Assembly: GCA_949825045.1 (NCBI GenBank)
Contig: OX463814.1
Span: 31,700,383 to 31,764,382, forward strand
Direction of reading: 5' to 3'
Source: Argyresthia goedartella
Taxonomy: Eukaryota; Arthropoda; Insecta; Lepidoptera; Argyresthiidae
DNA: 64,000 bases
This document shows, piece after piece, positions 1 through 8,215 of the stretch. Made by a program: the position numbers and the translations under genes. Within the stretch, counting starts at the first letter, position 1. Each line of letters starts with the position of its first letter. The notes under the pieces are model-generated. The model did no database searches. It was not told the origin of the DNA and worked only from the letters and a program-made list of their open reading frames with translations.

Positions 1-2105
1 TGAAGGGCAGTGCAGTCGCGTTGCGTACGGATACGAGTAAATATTTTGAGATCGTCGGCGTACAATAAGCATGGGCTTTTAAGTTTAGACACCAAATCGT
101 TTATGAAAATGATGAAAAATAAAGGCCCTAATAGGGATCCTTGAGGAATACCTGAAAAAATATCAGTTAGCCTCGACAAGTGTCCTTTCAGCGCTATGAT
201 CTGACTACGATTCCTAATGTAAGATTCCACCCAACGAAGAAAATTACCGTGTACACCGTGTGAGGAAAGTTTGTTACAAAGGATGCGATGGTTAACTTTA
301 TCAAAGGCTTTCCGGAAGTCAGTATAAATTGAATCTACTTGGCAGCGATCGTTAAAAGCCTGACAAATGTAGTTGGTGTATTCAAGCAGATTGGACACTG
401 TGGATTTACCCCTTACAAAACCGTGCTGCTCAGGTACAATTTGTGGATTGACGTGATTGTAAAGTGCGTCGAAGATGAAAGACTCGAACACCTTGGAAAG
501 ACACGACAATATGCTAATAGGCCGGTAATTGCCGCAGTTGTTAATATCTCCTGATTTGTGTATGGGCACAACGTACGCCAGTTTCCAACTTTTCGGATAG
601 GTCCCCGTGCGGAATGACTTATTGAAGATCTGTGTGAGCGGAAGGGATAGAGCTGCGGCACAGTGTTTAATAAAGCAGGGGGGAATCCCATCGGGACCAG
701 CGCCCTTGTTGACGTTTACACTGGCTAACTTCTTATAGACTGAGTTCTGAGGTATTTTCATATTAGCTAAGGTGTTATTGCATTCGCTGATGACACACTC
801 ACTCACATCATCACCGGTGTTGTCCTTCTCAAAGACTGATGCGAAGTAATCGGAGAATAAGTTACATATTTCTTGCCCACCACGAGCAGATTTTTCACCA
901 AAATACATGGTCTCCGGAATCGAGTTATTAGCTCTTTTGGTCTTAACGAAAGTGAAAAATAATTTAGTCGTTTCACTAAGAGAGTCCTCAACGCTATTAA
1001 GGAAAGATTTGTAGCAGTCCTTGATTATTTTTTTGGATCTAGTGCGTAGCATTTGGAACTCATCGTAGTCGCGGGGATTCTGATATTTTTTATAATGTCT
1101 GTGAACTTTATTTTTTTCCTCTATGCAAGCTTTTAAGGGTTCTGAAAACCAAAGGGGATGTCTATTGTCACCAACTCTTTTAAGCGGTGTGTTTTGTTTT
1201 ATTATGTCATTCAAGGTAGAATAGAAAGCCTCCAGGTCCAGATTGACGTCAGCATTACCCAACAATACGGGCCAGTTAATTGAGTCTAGAGCTTGGATGC
1301 ATTTAGCGAAGTCGCATTTGCGGTAATTAAGAGTTTTTTTTGACTTTGCGATTAGCGGTCTGGGCACATCCAGCAGTTCGGCCACGATTGCCGGATGATG
1401 CCTGTCGGCTCGAGATATGGCATCACAATCGGTCAGGGTTAGGTTTGGGTAATCCGTTAATATTAAATCCAAAATTCTGTTGTTAACGTTGAACACATGG
1501 TTGCACTGGCTTAAACTACCGAGTGCCATCAGATTGAGAAGCAGCTCGGATTTAGAGTCGAGTGGACCTGTGTTAAGCATGCTGTGGGACGAGGCTGGGT
1601 CGCGTGTCCATTCCAGGTTAGGGAGGTTAAAGTCGCCTAAAATGATTGTTTTGGTTTTATGGTCTCCAACTCCAGCGAGTAGTTTGTTTGAGCATATTTC
1701 GAACCAGTTACTGAATTCATCCATTTTGAGATAATTTGGGAGGTAAACAAGACAAATATTTAGGGAGAGTCCGGCCGTGCTGGTCTTCACCGTGACCCAG
1801 AGGTCTTCAAGAGAGCTCTCCATATCATGATGCCTGGATACATGGAAGTGCTTTTTAATTGCTTGTAAAACGCCACCACCGGACTGTTTGAGAGAGGCGG
1901 AAGTCCCTCGGTCCCTGCGAAAAACCACGTATCTGTCATCTATGACCTCGTTTGTAAAAATGCCGCTATCAAAGTTAGTTTCCGTTAAGCAAATTATGTC
2001 GTAGTCCTCATTCAATAGGCTTAAATAAACATCATTTATTTTAGATCGTATTCTGTTGACATTTTGGTAAAATATTGTTATGGAAAAGAAAACAAAAATT
2101 GCCAC
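1..2105 (-). CDS. Non-LTR retrotransposon ORF2 (endonuclease + reverse transcriptase), cut by left window edge
   Basis: Read on the - strand, the frame is open from just after a TAA at 2106-2108 to base 1, about 701 codons. The N-terminal half is an APE-type endonuclease: an FYQNVNR start, LTETN near 1975, and LGDFNLP near 1630. The second half is a reverse transcriptase: GAGPDGIP near 690, SGIPQGSLLGP near 150, and the YADD catalytic motif at about 55-66, so the thumb and C-terminus lie outside the window. No in-frame stop was seen in the segments translated by eye, which suggests a young copy. No ATG opens the frame; ORF2 begins about 30 bp after the ORF1 stop, so reinitiation or coupled translation is likely. 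The PHD-type ORF1 upstream suggests the CR1/L2/Daphne group (family inference). Confidence 0.85.
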   Translation of the reverse strand, partial: MAIFVFFSITIFYQNVNRIRSKINDVYLSLLNEDYDIICLTETNFDSGIFTNEVIDDRYVVFRRDRGTSASLKQSGGGVLQAIKKHFHVSRHHDMESSLEDLWVTVKTSTAGLSLNICLVYLPNYLKMDEFSNWFEICSNKLLAGVGDHKTKTIILGDFNLPNLEWTRDPASSHSMLNTGPLDSKSELLLNLMALGSLSQCNHVFNVNNRILDLILTDYPNLTLTDCDAISRADRHHPAIVAELLDVPRPLIAKSKKTLNYRKCDFAKCIQALDSINWPVLLGNADVNLDLEAFYSTLNDIIKQNTPLKRVGDNRHPLWFSEPLKACIEEKNKVHRHYKKYQNPRDYDEFQMLRTRSKKIIKDCYKSFLNSVEDSLSETTKLFFTFVKTKRANNSIPETMYFGEKSARGGQEICNLFSDYFASVFEKDNTGDDVSECVISECNNTLANMKIPQNSVYKKLASVNVNKGAGPDGIPPCFIKHCAAALSLPLTQIFNKSFRTGTYPKSWKLAYVVPIHKSGDINNCGNYRPISILSCLSKVFESFIFDALYNHVNPQIVPEQHGFVRGKSTVSNLLEYTNYICQAFNDRCQVDSIYTDFRKAFDKVNHRILCNKLSSHGVHGNFLRWVESYIRNRSQIIALKGHLSRLTDIFSGIPQGSLLGPLFFIIFINDLVSKLKSPCLLYADDLKIFTRIRTQRDCTAL

Positions 2106-2135
2106 TTAGTTATAGTGGCACTAACGTGTAGATAT

Positions 2136-3206
2136 TTAGTTAAATAAGGGCAGTTTGTCCAAAGCAGATTTGTCCTTAATATGTATATGCGGCGACTGCT
2201 CGTCTTTTCTAACATAGACTCTTCCAAATTTCACCCATACAAATTTATAACCATGGGCCTTGTATTTCCTCGCGGCTGCGTGTAGATCTTTGCCCTCTGG
2301 CGACAGATGTTCCGCGACGAAGATCGGCCCGTCTGCTCCTGATAAGCCGATTAGGTTCGAGCTGATGTGGGCTAAGGGGTGATCTTTGTTATATATTTTC
2401 ACCGCGGATATTATATTGTCACGGTGACGTTCAGACGGCAGGGTGATAAGTATGTTGCGGGGTCTCGACGAGGTATTATCCAGTTTGGCTAGTCTTCGTC
2501 AGGATCTGATTTCAGGTTCCGTTATCGGGACTTTTATCACCTCACACAGGTTTTTGAAGAGCTGCACGACGTTTTCATTATTTCGCTCGGGCACTGCGTG
2601 AAGCTCAAGATTTTGGCTCCGGGAGTGTTTTTCGGACGCAATCACACGGTGTTGAAGCTTTCCCATATCATGCTGAAGCTGGGTGATTTGCTTTTCAAGC
2701 TTAACACACTTCTTGCTGGAGGCTAGCAGCTCACTCTTGCACTCCGTCTGTTCCGCAGCCAGGAAATCAGTAGTGGCGCTAAACTCTTCCTTCAGCGATT
2801 CAATGGCCCCTTTTATTTCCGACGATACTGCCGCTTTTATAATATTATGGATGTTGGCGAGGGCTGCGTTGATATCCGACTTCCAGTCATTGCGTAGGGA
2901 TTCAAACTTTGCGTCCAGGTAGGTGGTTAGGGCCGCGGAGTCCACGTTTATCATTGAAGCCTGGCTTGGGGTGTCTGCAGATGATAATGCTGGGGAGGCC
3001 AACCGGGCAGGTGGCGGCGGTGGGGTTTGGCCCTTTTTAAGCGATTTACAATCAGCACATTTCCATTTACCTTTATTCGTAGGTAGTACTCGCTTGAAGT
3101 CGGCCTCAGTCATACCTGCGCATTTGTAATGTAATATGCACTGACAGGCAACGCATTTAATCAATTCATTGGTGGAAATGTCGAGATTGCATATTTTACA
3201 TGCCAT
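2136..3206 (-). pseudogene. ORF1 of the same non-LTR element: PHD-type finger, coiled coil, RNA-binding-like tail; one in-frame TGA
   Basis: From ATG 3206 the protein starts MACKICNLD and carries a C-x2-C...C-x2-C-x4-H-x2-C...C-x2-C PHD-like finger in its first 50 residues. A proline-rich linker and a long helical stretch with heptad character follow. A TGA at 2499-2501 interrupts the frame. The same frame then continues (RRLAKLDNTSSRPRNIL) to TAA at 2136, giving 356 residues if the stop is ignored. The TGA is followed by CGA, and a CGA-to-TGA change would explain it. ORF1 proteins of this type bind element RNA and act as chaperones in the retrotransposition particle. An upstream in-frame ATG at 3323 also exists but precedes no conserved sequence. 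Confidence 0.8.
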
Positions 3207-3605
3207 CGTGAGATCCGGGCGCCCTCTGCGATCAAAATGTGCAATCTTGGAGATGACAAGTGCGGAGTACCAGGATCGGTGAGATGCGCAGAAGGTGATT
3301 AAACCGGCTTCCGTCACCAGCAATGACTAAGATCCTGCGAGCGCCCTGGTGAGTCAGGCGGGGGGCGGTAATGTACCAGGGCCGCAGCTATTAGCAAGAT
3401 GTTGCTTGCTCGTTGTGGGCGGTTCTTGGACCAATGCGCACCGTGACAGGGTAAGGGGGCGGGGGCAACTCACGCGCAGGACAATGGTGGGCAGGGCGGA
3501 TGCCCAGGAACTGGTTCGCAGGGCGGGGCTAAGGTGCTCGGCGTTGTAGTGCAGCGACAAGTGAGGACAGCTCTTGGTGGTTGCTGCGCTCCTAATTTTT
3601 CGCAC
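3207..3605 (-). other. Probable 5' UTR of the non-LTR element
   Basis: GC-rich stretch upstream of ORF1 on the - strand, ending where composition drops sharply to AT-rich near 3600. No target duplication was found, so the boundary is approximate. Short open frames here have no recognisable protein features. Confidence 0.4.
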
Positions 3606-5510
3606 AGATTATTTAATTTTAAAAACTTTAAATTATAACTTATAATTATTAAACAATTAATTGCGGGCTTGCACGCGTCTACTCTAGTCGAGGTCCGGGG
3701 GGGAGAGTTTTGGTCTTCATTACCTATCAATAAGGCTGAAAATCGCCGGCCATTTTTTGAAGGTACGCCCTGTATAAAGGGAATTAAAGGCCACACGATG
3801 TTTCTACCAAAATTCTCTGATATTTTTTTAATGGCAACATTAATTGCATCCATTCTAGACACTCTTAGATAGTTTCCGGTGTTGGTTCCCGTCAAAAATT
3901 TGCTCATAACTTCAATTGTCAGCTGGTCTCAAAAAGTTACGTTTTGTGTTTTTGTTTGTAAGGATTGTTCTACGAAGATTCCGGTTAGTTTTCCATACCT
4001 CGTAATACGTAAATTTGGATATATTCTAGACACTTTGGACCTAATATCGGCGAAAACATACGTACTTTTGGATTTTTTGGGATGGTCCAAAGTAGAGGTA
4101 TTTTGGGGTAAATAATTACCATTATCCGGTTAGGTTTAGAAAAAGGATCACTATATAAAAATACTGGCTGACTTACCGTAAGATACCCATATACGAAAAA
4201 ACATATTGTCTATTGTTTGAGAGCTCTGTTTTTGAATGCCAAAGGATTAGGGTTCAAATTCCAAACAAAAATAGGCAAGTGCGAGTCGGGCTGTTTATTA
4301 CGATTATTACTTAAGGTGCTACGAAAATAAAATGGGGTTTTTTTCGAATCCATTTACTCCACCATGAAGTCATCTACAGATTTGATTTTTTGGTAAACGT
4401 TTATTGAGTATTTGATTAAGATTTTCACCAAAACAAAAACGCGATTGGATGAAATTTCATTGTGGAACTGCGTTCAAAATGTAGATATTATGTATTCGCA
4501 AAATCTCCTTAAAAAACTTTTCAACTAAATAGAGTAGTTTATTTTTAAACAATCATTCTGTTGTTTAGCGCTACGTTTTTTTCATTTTTTTCCGATTCCG
4601 TCCCTCTCACACTGCGGTTCTTTCCGCCTGGAGTAACGGGGACCTTTGCACGGACGAGGTATCGCCTTAACTGAACGGATCGACGGATTTTGCAAAATGG
4701 CGTTTCGTTGGGTTCGTGTAGACCGTGAGAGTGACAACTTACTAACGCGATCGCGAAATCGGCCAGGTGCGAACCGATTAAAAATAATACATTACTTTTT
4801 ATATATGGGTAATTCCATAGAAAAGTCCCAATGAATGGATACTTTAGTGGCAATACTATAGTACTTTTAGTTTTCACTATGGCAACTCAAGTTTTTTTTG
4901 TGGTAATACTGATGTTTGGAAGATGGCGTCCACAGATGGCGTCGAACAACAGCGGTTGGCGCGTTTTGTGTTGGAGTTTTAATAAGTACATTTTCACGGA
5001 AAGTACCTATTTTGAATGATTGTTGTTTTGCTACATATAGTTGTAGTCTAGTAACGAATTACCCATAAATAGTCCGTAATATATGTAAATGGTACTTATT
5101 TTACCACTTTTACGAATTTTTTCTATTTATTCCGGGTAATGGTAGAATACTTACCACCATAAAAAAACTTCTCCCCTTTTTCCAAAAAGTTATGATAAAA
5201 ATGGAATTCCCGACTCCAAATCAACCCGGAATAGGCGTCGTTTTTTTTCTAATACTCGAAATGGCTCGCTTTTGGATAAGGGTCAATATGAATCTATTTA
5301 GGTAACCGTGTTTCTACGAAAAAAAAATACACACAGTTTAATCTCAAAACAAACGTCAAATCCTTTTTTTGTCTTTAAACAAGTGATGAACAGGAGTTTA
5401 TTTATTTGTGGTGAGGCCCCCCTTATGTTTTATCCATGTTTAGAATGTATGTATCATATATTATGTATGATGTGTTTGTGTAGGGGATTGTTTAGGTATG
5501 TAGTTTATAT
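3606..5510. other. AT-rich stretch without a recognised gene
   Basis: I see no coding signal. A fragment resembling the GGCAAGTGCGAGTCGG repeat core lies near 4275; the better copy is at 38684. The rest is AT-rich sequence with short frames only. Confidence 0.5.
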
Positions 5511-5770
5511 AAGGTCAAACTCAAACTCAAACTCAAAAGTACTTTATTACTGTAGATATTTACATATTCTTAGCAAACGTAATTTTTTGCCTCTTCTCTA
5601 CATTGGACCACTGTGGGAGAAGAAGGGCGTAGAAACTATCACAGATTGATTTTTAGATCTCTTTTAAAAATAGGTTGTGCTTAACTAATACAATTATGAT
5701 TTATTTTTATTTAATAAGCTGGAATAAATAATTACAAAATTATTAACAGCAAGGTCTGTGTTGAGCCAGA
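5511..5770 (-). repeat. 3' UTR and TTTGAG-repeat tail of a Jockey-type element
   Basis: On the - strand the sequence after the ORF2 stop runs to a short (TTTGAG)n tail (plus-strand tcaaac units at 5515-5538). Diverged copies of the same 3' UTR occur at 30957-31340 and 62826-63150, including the block reading TCTCCCACAGTGGTCCA on the + strand of those copies. Confidence 0.75.
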
Positions 5771-6210
5771 TTAACCCCATACAGTCCTGTCATTTAAGTA
5801 ATCTTGAACATTGTAATATCCCTTTTTCGACAAAGTCGCTTTAACATGCTTTTTAAATTGCTCAAATGGCAATTTCAAAATCTCCAGAGGTATCTTATTG
5901 TAGTAGAGAATGAACTGACCCTTGAAAGAATTGCTAACCTTCGCGAGTCTAAAACGGGGCGCACATAGTCTGTGATTATTTCTTAGGTAAACATTACAGC
6001 TATCGCTAAGTTTGGAAAATGTTGTAAGGTTCTTGCGTACATACATTATATTTTCGAAAATAAATTGACTAGCTACTGTCAGTATGTCAATTTCTTTAAA
6101 AAGCTCTCTTAAGGAGTCTGTTTGTTTTAAATTATAAATTGCTCGAATAGCTCTTTTCTGTAAAATAAAAATAGTTTGAATATCCGCTGCTTTCCCCCAC
6201 AACAAGATAC
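5771..6210 (-). pseudogene. C-terminal part of Jockey-type ORF2, 3' of the LTR insertion
   Basis: The frame reads from the insertion point (ILLWGKAAD) through FILQKRAIRAIYNL and ends KGYYNVQDYLNDRTVWG before TAA at 5771-5773. This is the standard C-terminus of Jockey-clade reverse transcriptase proteins. Its N-terminal half lies at 12560-13611. The Ty3/gypsy element sits between them, and the two halves are in the same frame once one copy of the 4-bp duplication is discounted. Confidence 0.85.
6207..6210. repeat. Target-site duplication ATAC (partner at 12560-12563)
   Basis: ATAC lies directly before the TGTTACG start of the left LTR and again directly after the CGTAACA end of the right LTR. 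Four bases is the usual duplication for Ty3/gypsy integrases. Confidence 0.9.
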
Positions 6211-6248
6211 TGTTACGCCGGTAGGTTAGGTCAAAAACTTTGAACGTC

Positions 6249-6463
6249 AATTTCAGTGCTTTAGAGGCGTTTTCAGCAGGCTGAAAAGTCATTTCAGGCC
6301 GTTTCAGAAGTTACTCTATCACATATCTAAAGATCGAAATTTCACCCAAGTTGCCGTCGTTTTCAGGCGCCTGAAACATGTTTTCAGTCCGTTTCAGGGC
6401 ACCCTCTATCAGATGACGCCATAACCTGAAAACCCGTTTTCAGGCGTTTTCAGGACCCCTTAT
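6249..6463 (+). repeat. Clustered TTTCAG/CTGAAA motifs in U3
   Basis: At least ten copies of TTTCAG or its complement CTGAAA occur in about 215 bp, several arranged as inverted pairs such as TTTTCAGGCGCCTGAAA near 6360. They can form hairpins or act as repeated protein sites. The function is unknown. The same cluster is in the 3' LTR. Confidence 0.75.
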
Positions 6464-6550
6464 GGGCCTCTGAAGCACAAATCGTTATATGGCGATATAT
6501 CCGGTAGGAGTGACAGAGATAACACTACTAGAAAGAGATAGCTATACTCG

Positions 6551-6710
6551 GAACATTCGAGAAGTGTGTGACAGAGATAGCACTACTAGAAAGAGATAGC
6601 TATACTCGGAACATTCGAGAAGGGAGTGACAGAGAGAGTGCACCATTAGAGAGAGACATATATGGTCTCGAATGTTCTCGGCCCGCACGCTGGTCCTTAC
6701 TAGAATATTC
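6551..6710 (+). promoter_or_regulatory. Heat-shock-element array in U3
   Basis: GAACATTCGAGAA at 6551-6563 and again at 6609-6621 fits the three-unit HSF consensus GAAnnTTCnnGAA exactly. Two-unit GAAnnTTC sites follow at 6670-6677 (GAATGTTC) and 6703-6710 (GAATATTC). The first two sit inside about 58-bp tandem units. All lie within about 200 bp upstream of the TATA box. The match to the consensus is seen directly; stress induction is inferred. Copies in the 3' LTR are at 12101, 12159, 12220 and 12253. Confidence 0.75.
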
Positions 6711-6751
6711 GCGATATGTGTGGACAATGTGTCCAGAGCGGCTCCGCGGGA

Positions 6752-6758
6752 TATAAAA
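6752..6758 (+). promoter_or_regulatory. TATA box of the LTR promoter
   Basis: TATAAAA about 40 bp downstream of the last heat-shock-like site; transcription would start about 30 bp further on. Confidence 0.75.
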
Positions 6759-6937
6759 GGCGTCGACGGCCGGCGCGAGTTAGTTATATTTTAACTGCGA
6801 TCGAGTGCTAGTACAAGGATAATCGGAAAGAAAGACTCTTCGTGTGAATAGTGAGTGCATAATTAGTGAAATAGTGTGTGTGTGTTTTAGTGGATTTTAT
6901 GTACAGTTCGTTTGAATTGTAAGTGCCTAATTTGGGT

Positions 6938-6943
6938 AATAAA
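6938..6943 (+). terminator. Polyadenylation signal AATAAA in R
   Basis: AATAAA followed by GT-rich DNA, about 70 bp before the LTR end. It would be used in the 3' LTR copy (12488-12493). Confidence 0.6.
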
Positions 6944-7011
6944 GTGAGTGTTTTAATTAGTGGATTAATTCGTGTTTTTCTATCAAATGCGAACCCCACG
7001 CTCGTAACATT

Positions 7012-7028
7012 TGGTGTCAGAAGTGGGA
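7012..7028 (+). other. Primer-binding site
   Basis: Two bases after the 5' LTR the sequence begins TGGTGTCAGAAGTGGGA. A leading TGG pairs with the CCA end of a tRNA, as expected for minus-strand priming. I do not assign the tRNA. Confidence 0.7.
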
Positions 7029-7034
7029 TAGAAA

Positions 7035-8168
7035 ATGCCGTTAATGCCACGAGAAACCGAGCCAAAAGGAGTGACGACGCGAAGCCAAACGTCTGGGTCT
7101 GGAGACTCGACGCCTGGTACGTCGGAATCACCTGCTCCAGCTGCACAAGGAGTAGACCTCAACGTTATATTCGTCCTCCTAAAGGAACAAGCGAGAGAGC
7201 TAAAGGAACAGTCGCGAAAACAGGAGGAACGGGCCAGGAAACAAGAGGAACAGGCACGAATGCTTCGTGAGGTACATGAGTCCACGACCGAATGGAAGAG
7301 AGAGTTGTTCGAGGTCCAGGAAAAACTGGCCGATATGGATGAAAAACTGGAGAGTCGAGTCCATGATGTCGATAAAAAAATTGAGACCTGTGAGAGCCGT
7401 CTCCAAAAACTTGAGATCAAAGTGGCTAATGGTCCAAGTACCTATGTACCCGACGCATCGGTGTCCGGAGGCGGCAGGTTCAAAGTGCCCCCCTTTGACG
7501 GTAGCTCATCGTGGACTGCCTATAAGCTGCAGTTCGAGTCTGTTTCCCAGGCTAATGGTTGGAGTAAGGAGCAAGCCAGGACAGCACTGACGTTGGCGCT
7601 GCGCGACGAGGCTCTTACCATACTAGAGGCTCTGGGAAACGACCGGACTTACGACCGCCTTCTAGAAGCCTTGGAGGCACGATACGGTGACAGTCACCTG
7701 GAACACGTGTACCGAGCTCAGTTAAAGGACAGGACACAAGGACGTAACGAGTCCTTACAACAGTGGGCCCTGGAAATCGAGAAGTTGGTTAGGAAGGCCT
7801 ATCAACGTACGTCAGCATCCTTTGTGGACAGTATGCTGGTGCAGGCCTTCATCGATGGGATCCGGGATCTGGAAGTGAGGGCAGCCGTGCGATTGGGACA
7901 TCATGGCAGCCTAAAGGATGCAGTAGCCCACGCTCTCGAGGTGGAAGCTGTACGACAGGATTCATCCAGGCCTTTCAGGGTGCGAGAAGTGTCGACTACG
8001 AAGCCAGTAGATTCCCGCCGCGAATTTGGGCCACGTTGCTACCATTGTGGAGAACGTGGTCACCTGCAGTCAGGCTGTCCAAAAAGGACTAGGAGGGACA
8101 GAGACCCCGCTCCAATGGCGGGGAAAATAGGCTCTGTGGAGTCAGAGCCCCAACAGGGAAACGAATAA
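7035..8168 (+). CDS. gag: Gag polyprotein of the Ty3/gypsy element
   Basis: 377 residues from the first ATG after the primer-binding site. Residues about 50-135 are a charged coiled coil rich in repeated RKQEE motifs. A capsid-like region follows (FKVPPFDGSSSWTAYKLQFE, then QLKDRTQGRNESLQQWA). A single CCHC knuckle, CYHCGERGHLQSGC, lies near residue 335. Gag forms the virus-like particle and packages element RNA through the knuckle. The frame ends TAA at 8166-8168, six bases after a slippery heptamer that leads into pol. No disruptions seen. Confidence 0.95.
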   Translation: MPLMPRETEPKGVTTRSQTSGSGDSTPGTSESPAPAAQGVDLNVIFVLLKEQARELKEQSRKQEERARKQEEQARMLREVHESTTEWKRELFEVQEKLADMDEKLESRVHDVDKKIETCESRLQKLEIKVANGPSTYVPDASVSGGGRFKVPPFDGSSSWTAYKLQFESVSQANGWSKEQARTALTLALRDEALTILEALGNDRTYDRLLEALEARYGDSHLEHVYRAQLKDRTQGRNESLQQWALEIEKLVRKAYQRTSASFVDSMLVQAFIDGIRDLEVRAAVRLGHHGSLKDAVAHALEVEAVRQDSSRPFRVREVSTTKPVDSRREFGPRCYHCGERGHLQSGCPKRTRRDRDPAPMAGKIGSVESEPQQGNE

Positions 8169-8215
8169 AAGCCAGGACTATGGGACGAGTGCTGGCTGGC
8201 GGTCGAAATGTCCCA
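8156..8215 (+). promoter_or_regulatory. Programmed -1 frameshift signal: GGGAAAC plus predicted H-type pseudoknot
   Basis: In the gag frame the heptamer reads caG GGA AAC (8156-8162), the canonical X XXY YYZ form. Slipping back one base gives GGG AAA CGA, which is the pol frame (open since the TAG at 8090-8092). A seven-base spacer (8163-8169) follows. Stem 1 is AGCCAG 8170-8175 with CTGGCT 8192-8197. Stem 2 is TGGGAC 8181-8186 with GTCCCA 8210-8215. Both stems are six perfect pairs, and loops are 5, 5 and 12 nt. Geometry and spacing match known retroviral and retrotransposon signals; activity is inferred. Confidence 0.8.

Larger units (their letters stand above)
6211..7009 (+). repeat. 5' LTR (799 bp)
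   Basis: Direct repeat of 11761-12559 at an exact offset of 5550 bp. The U3 region carries TTTCAG/CTGAAA-rich DNA, about 55-bp tandem units with heat-shock-like elements, and a TATA box. A polyadenylation signal lies about 180 bp after the TATA box, so U5 is short. Confidence 0.96.

Noticed and set aside
5771..6292. Single 173-residue gene on the - strand
   Set aside because: The first 27 residues come from the LTR; only 6210-5771 is element coding sequence.
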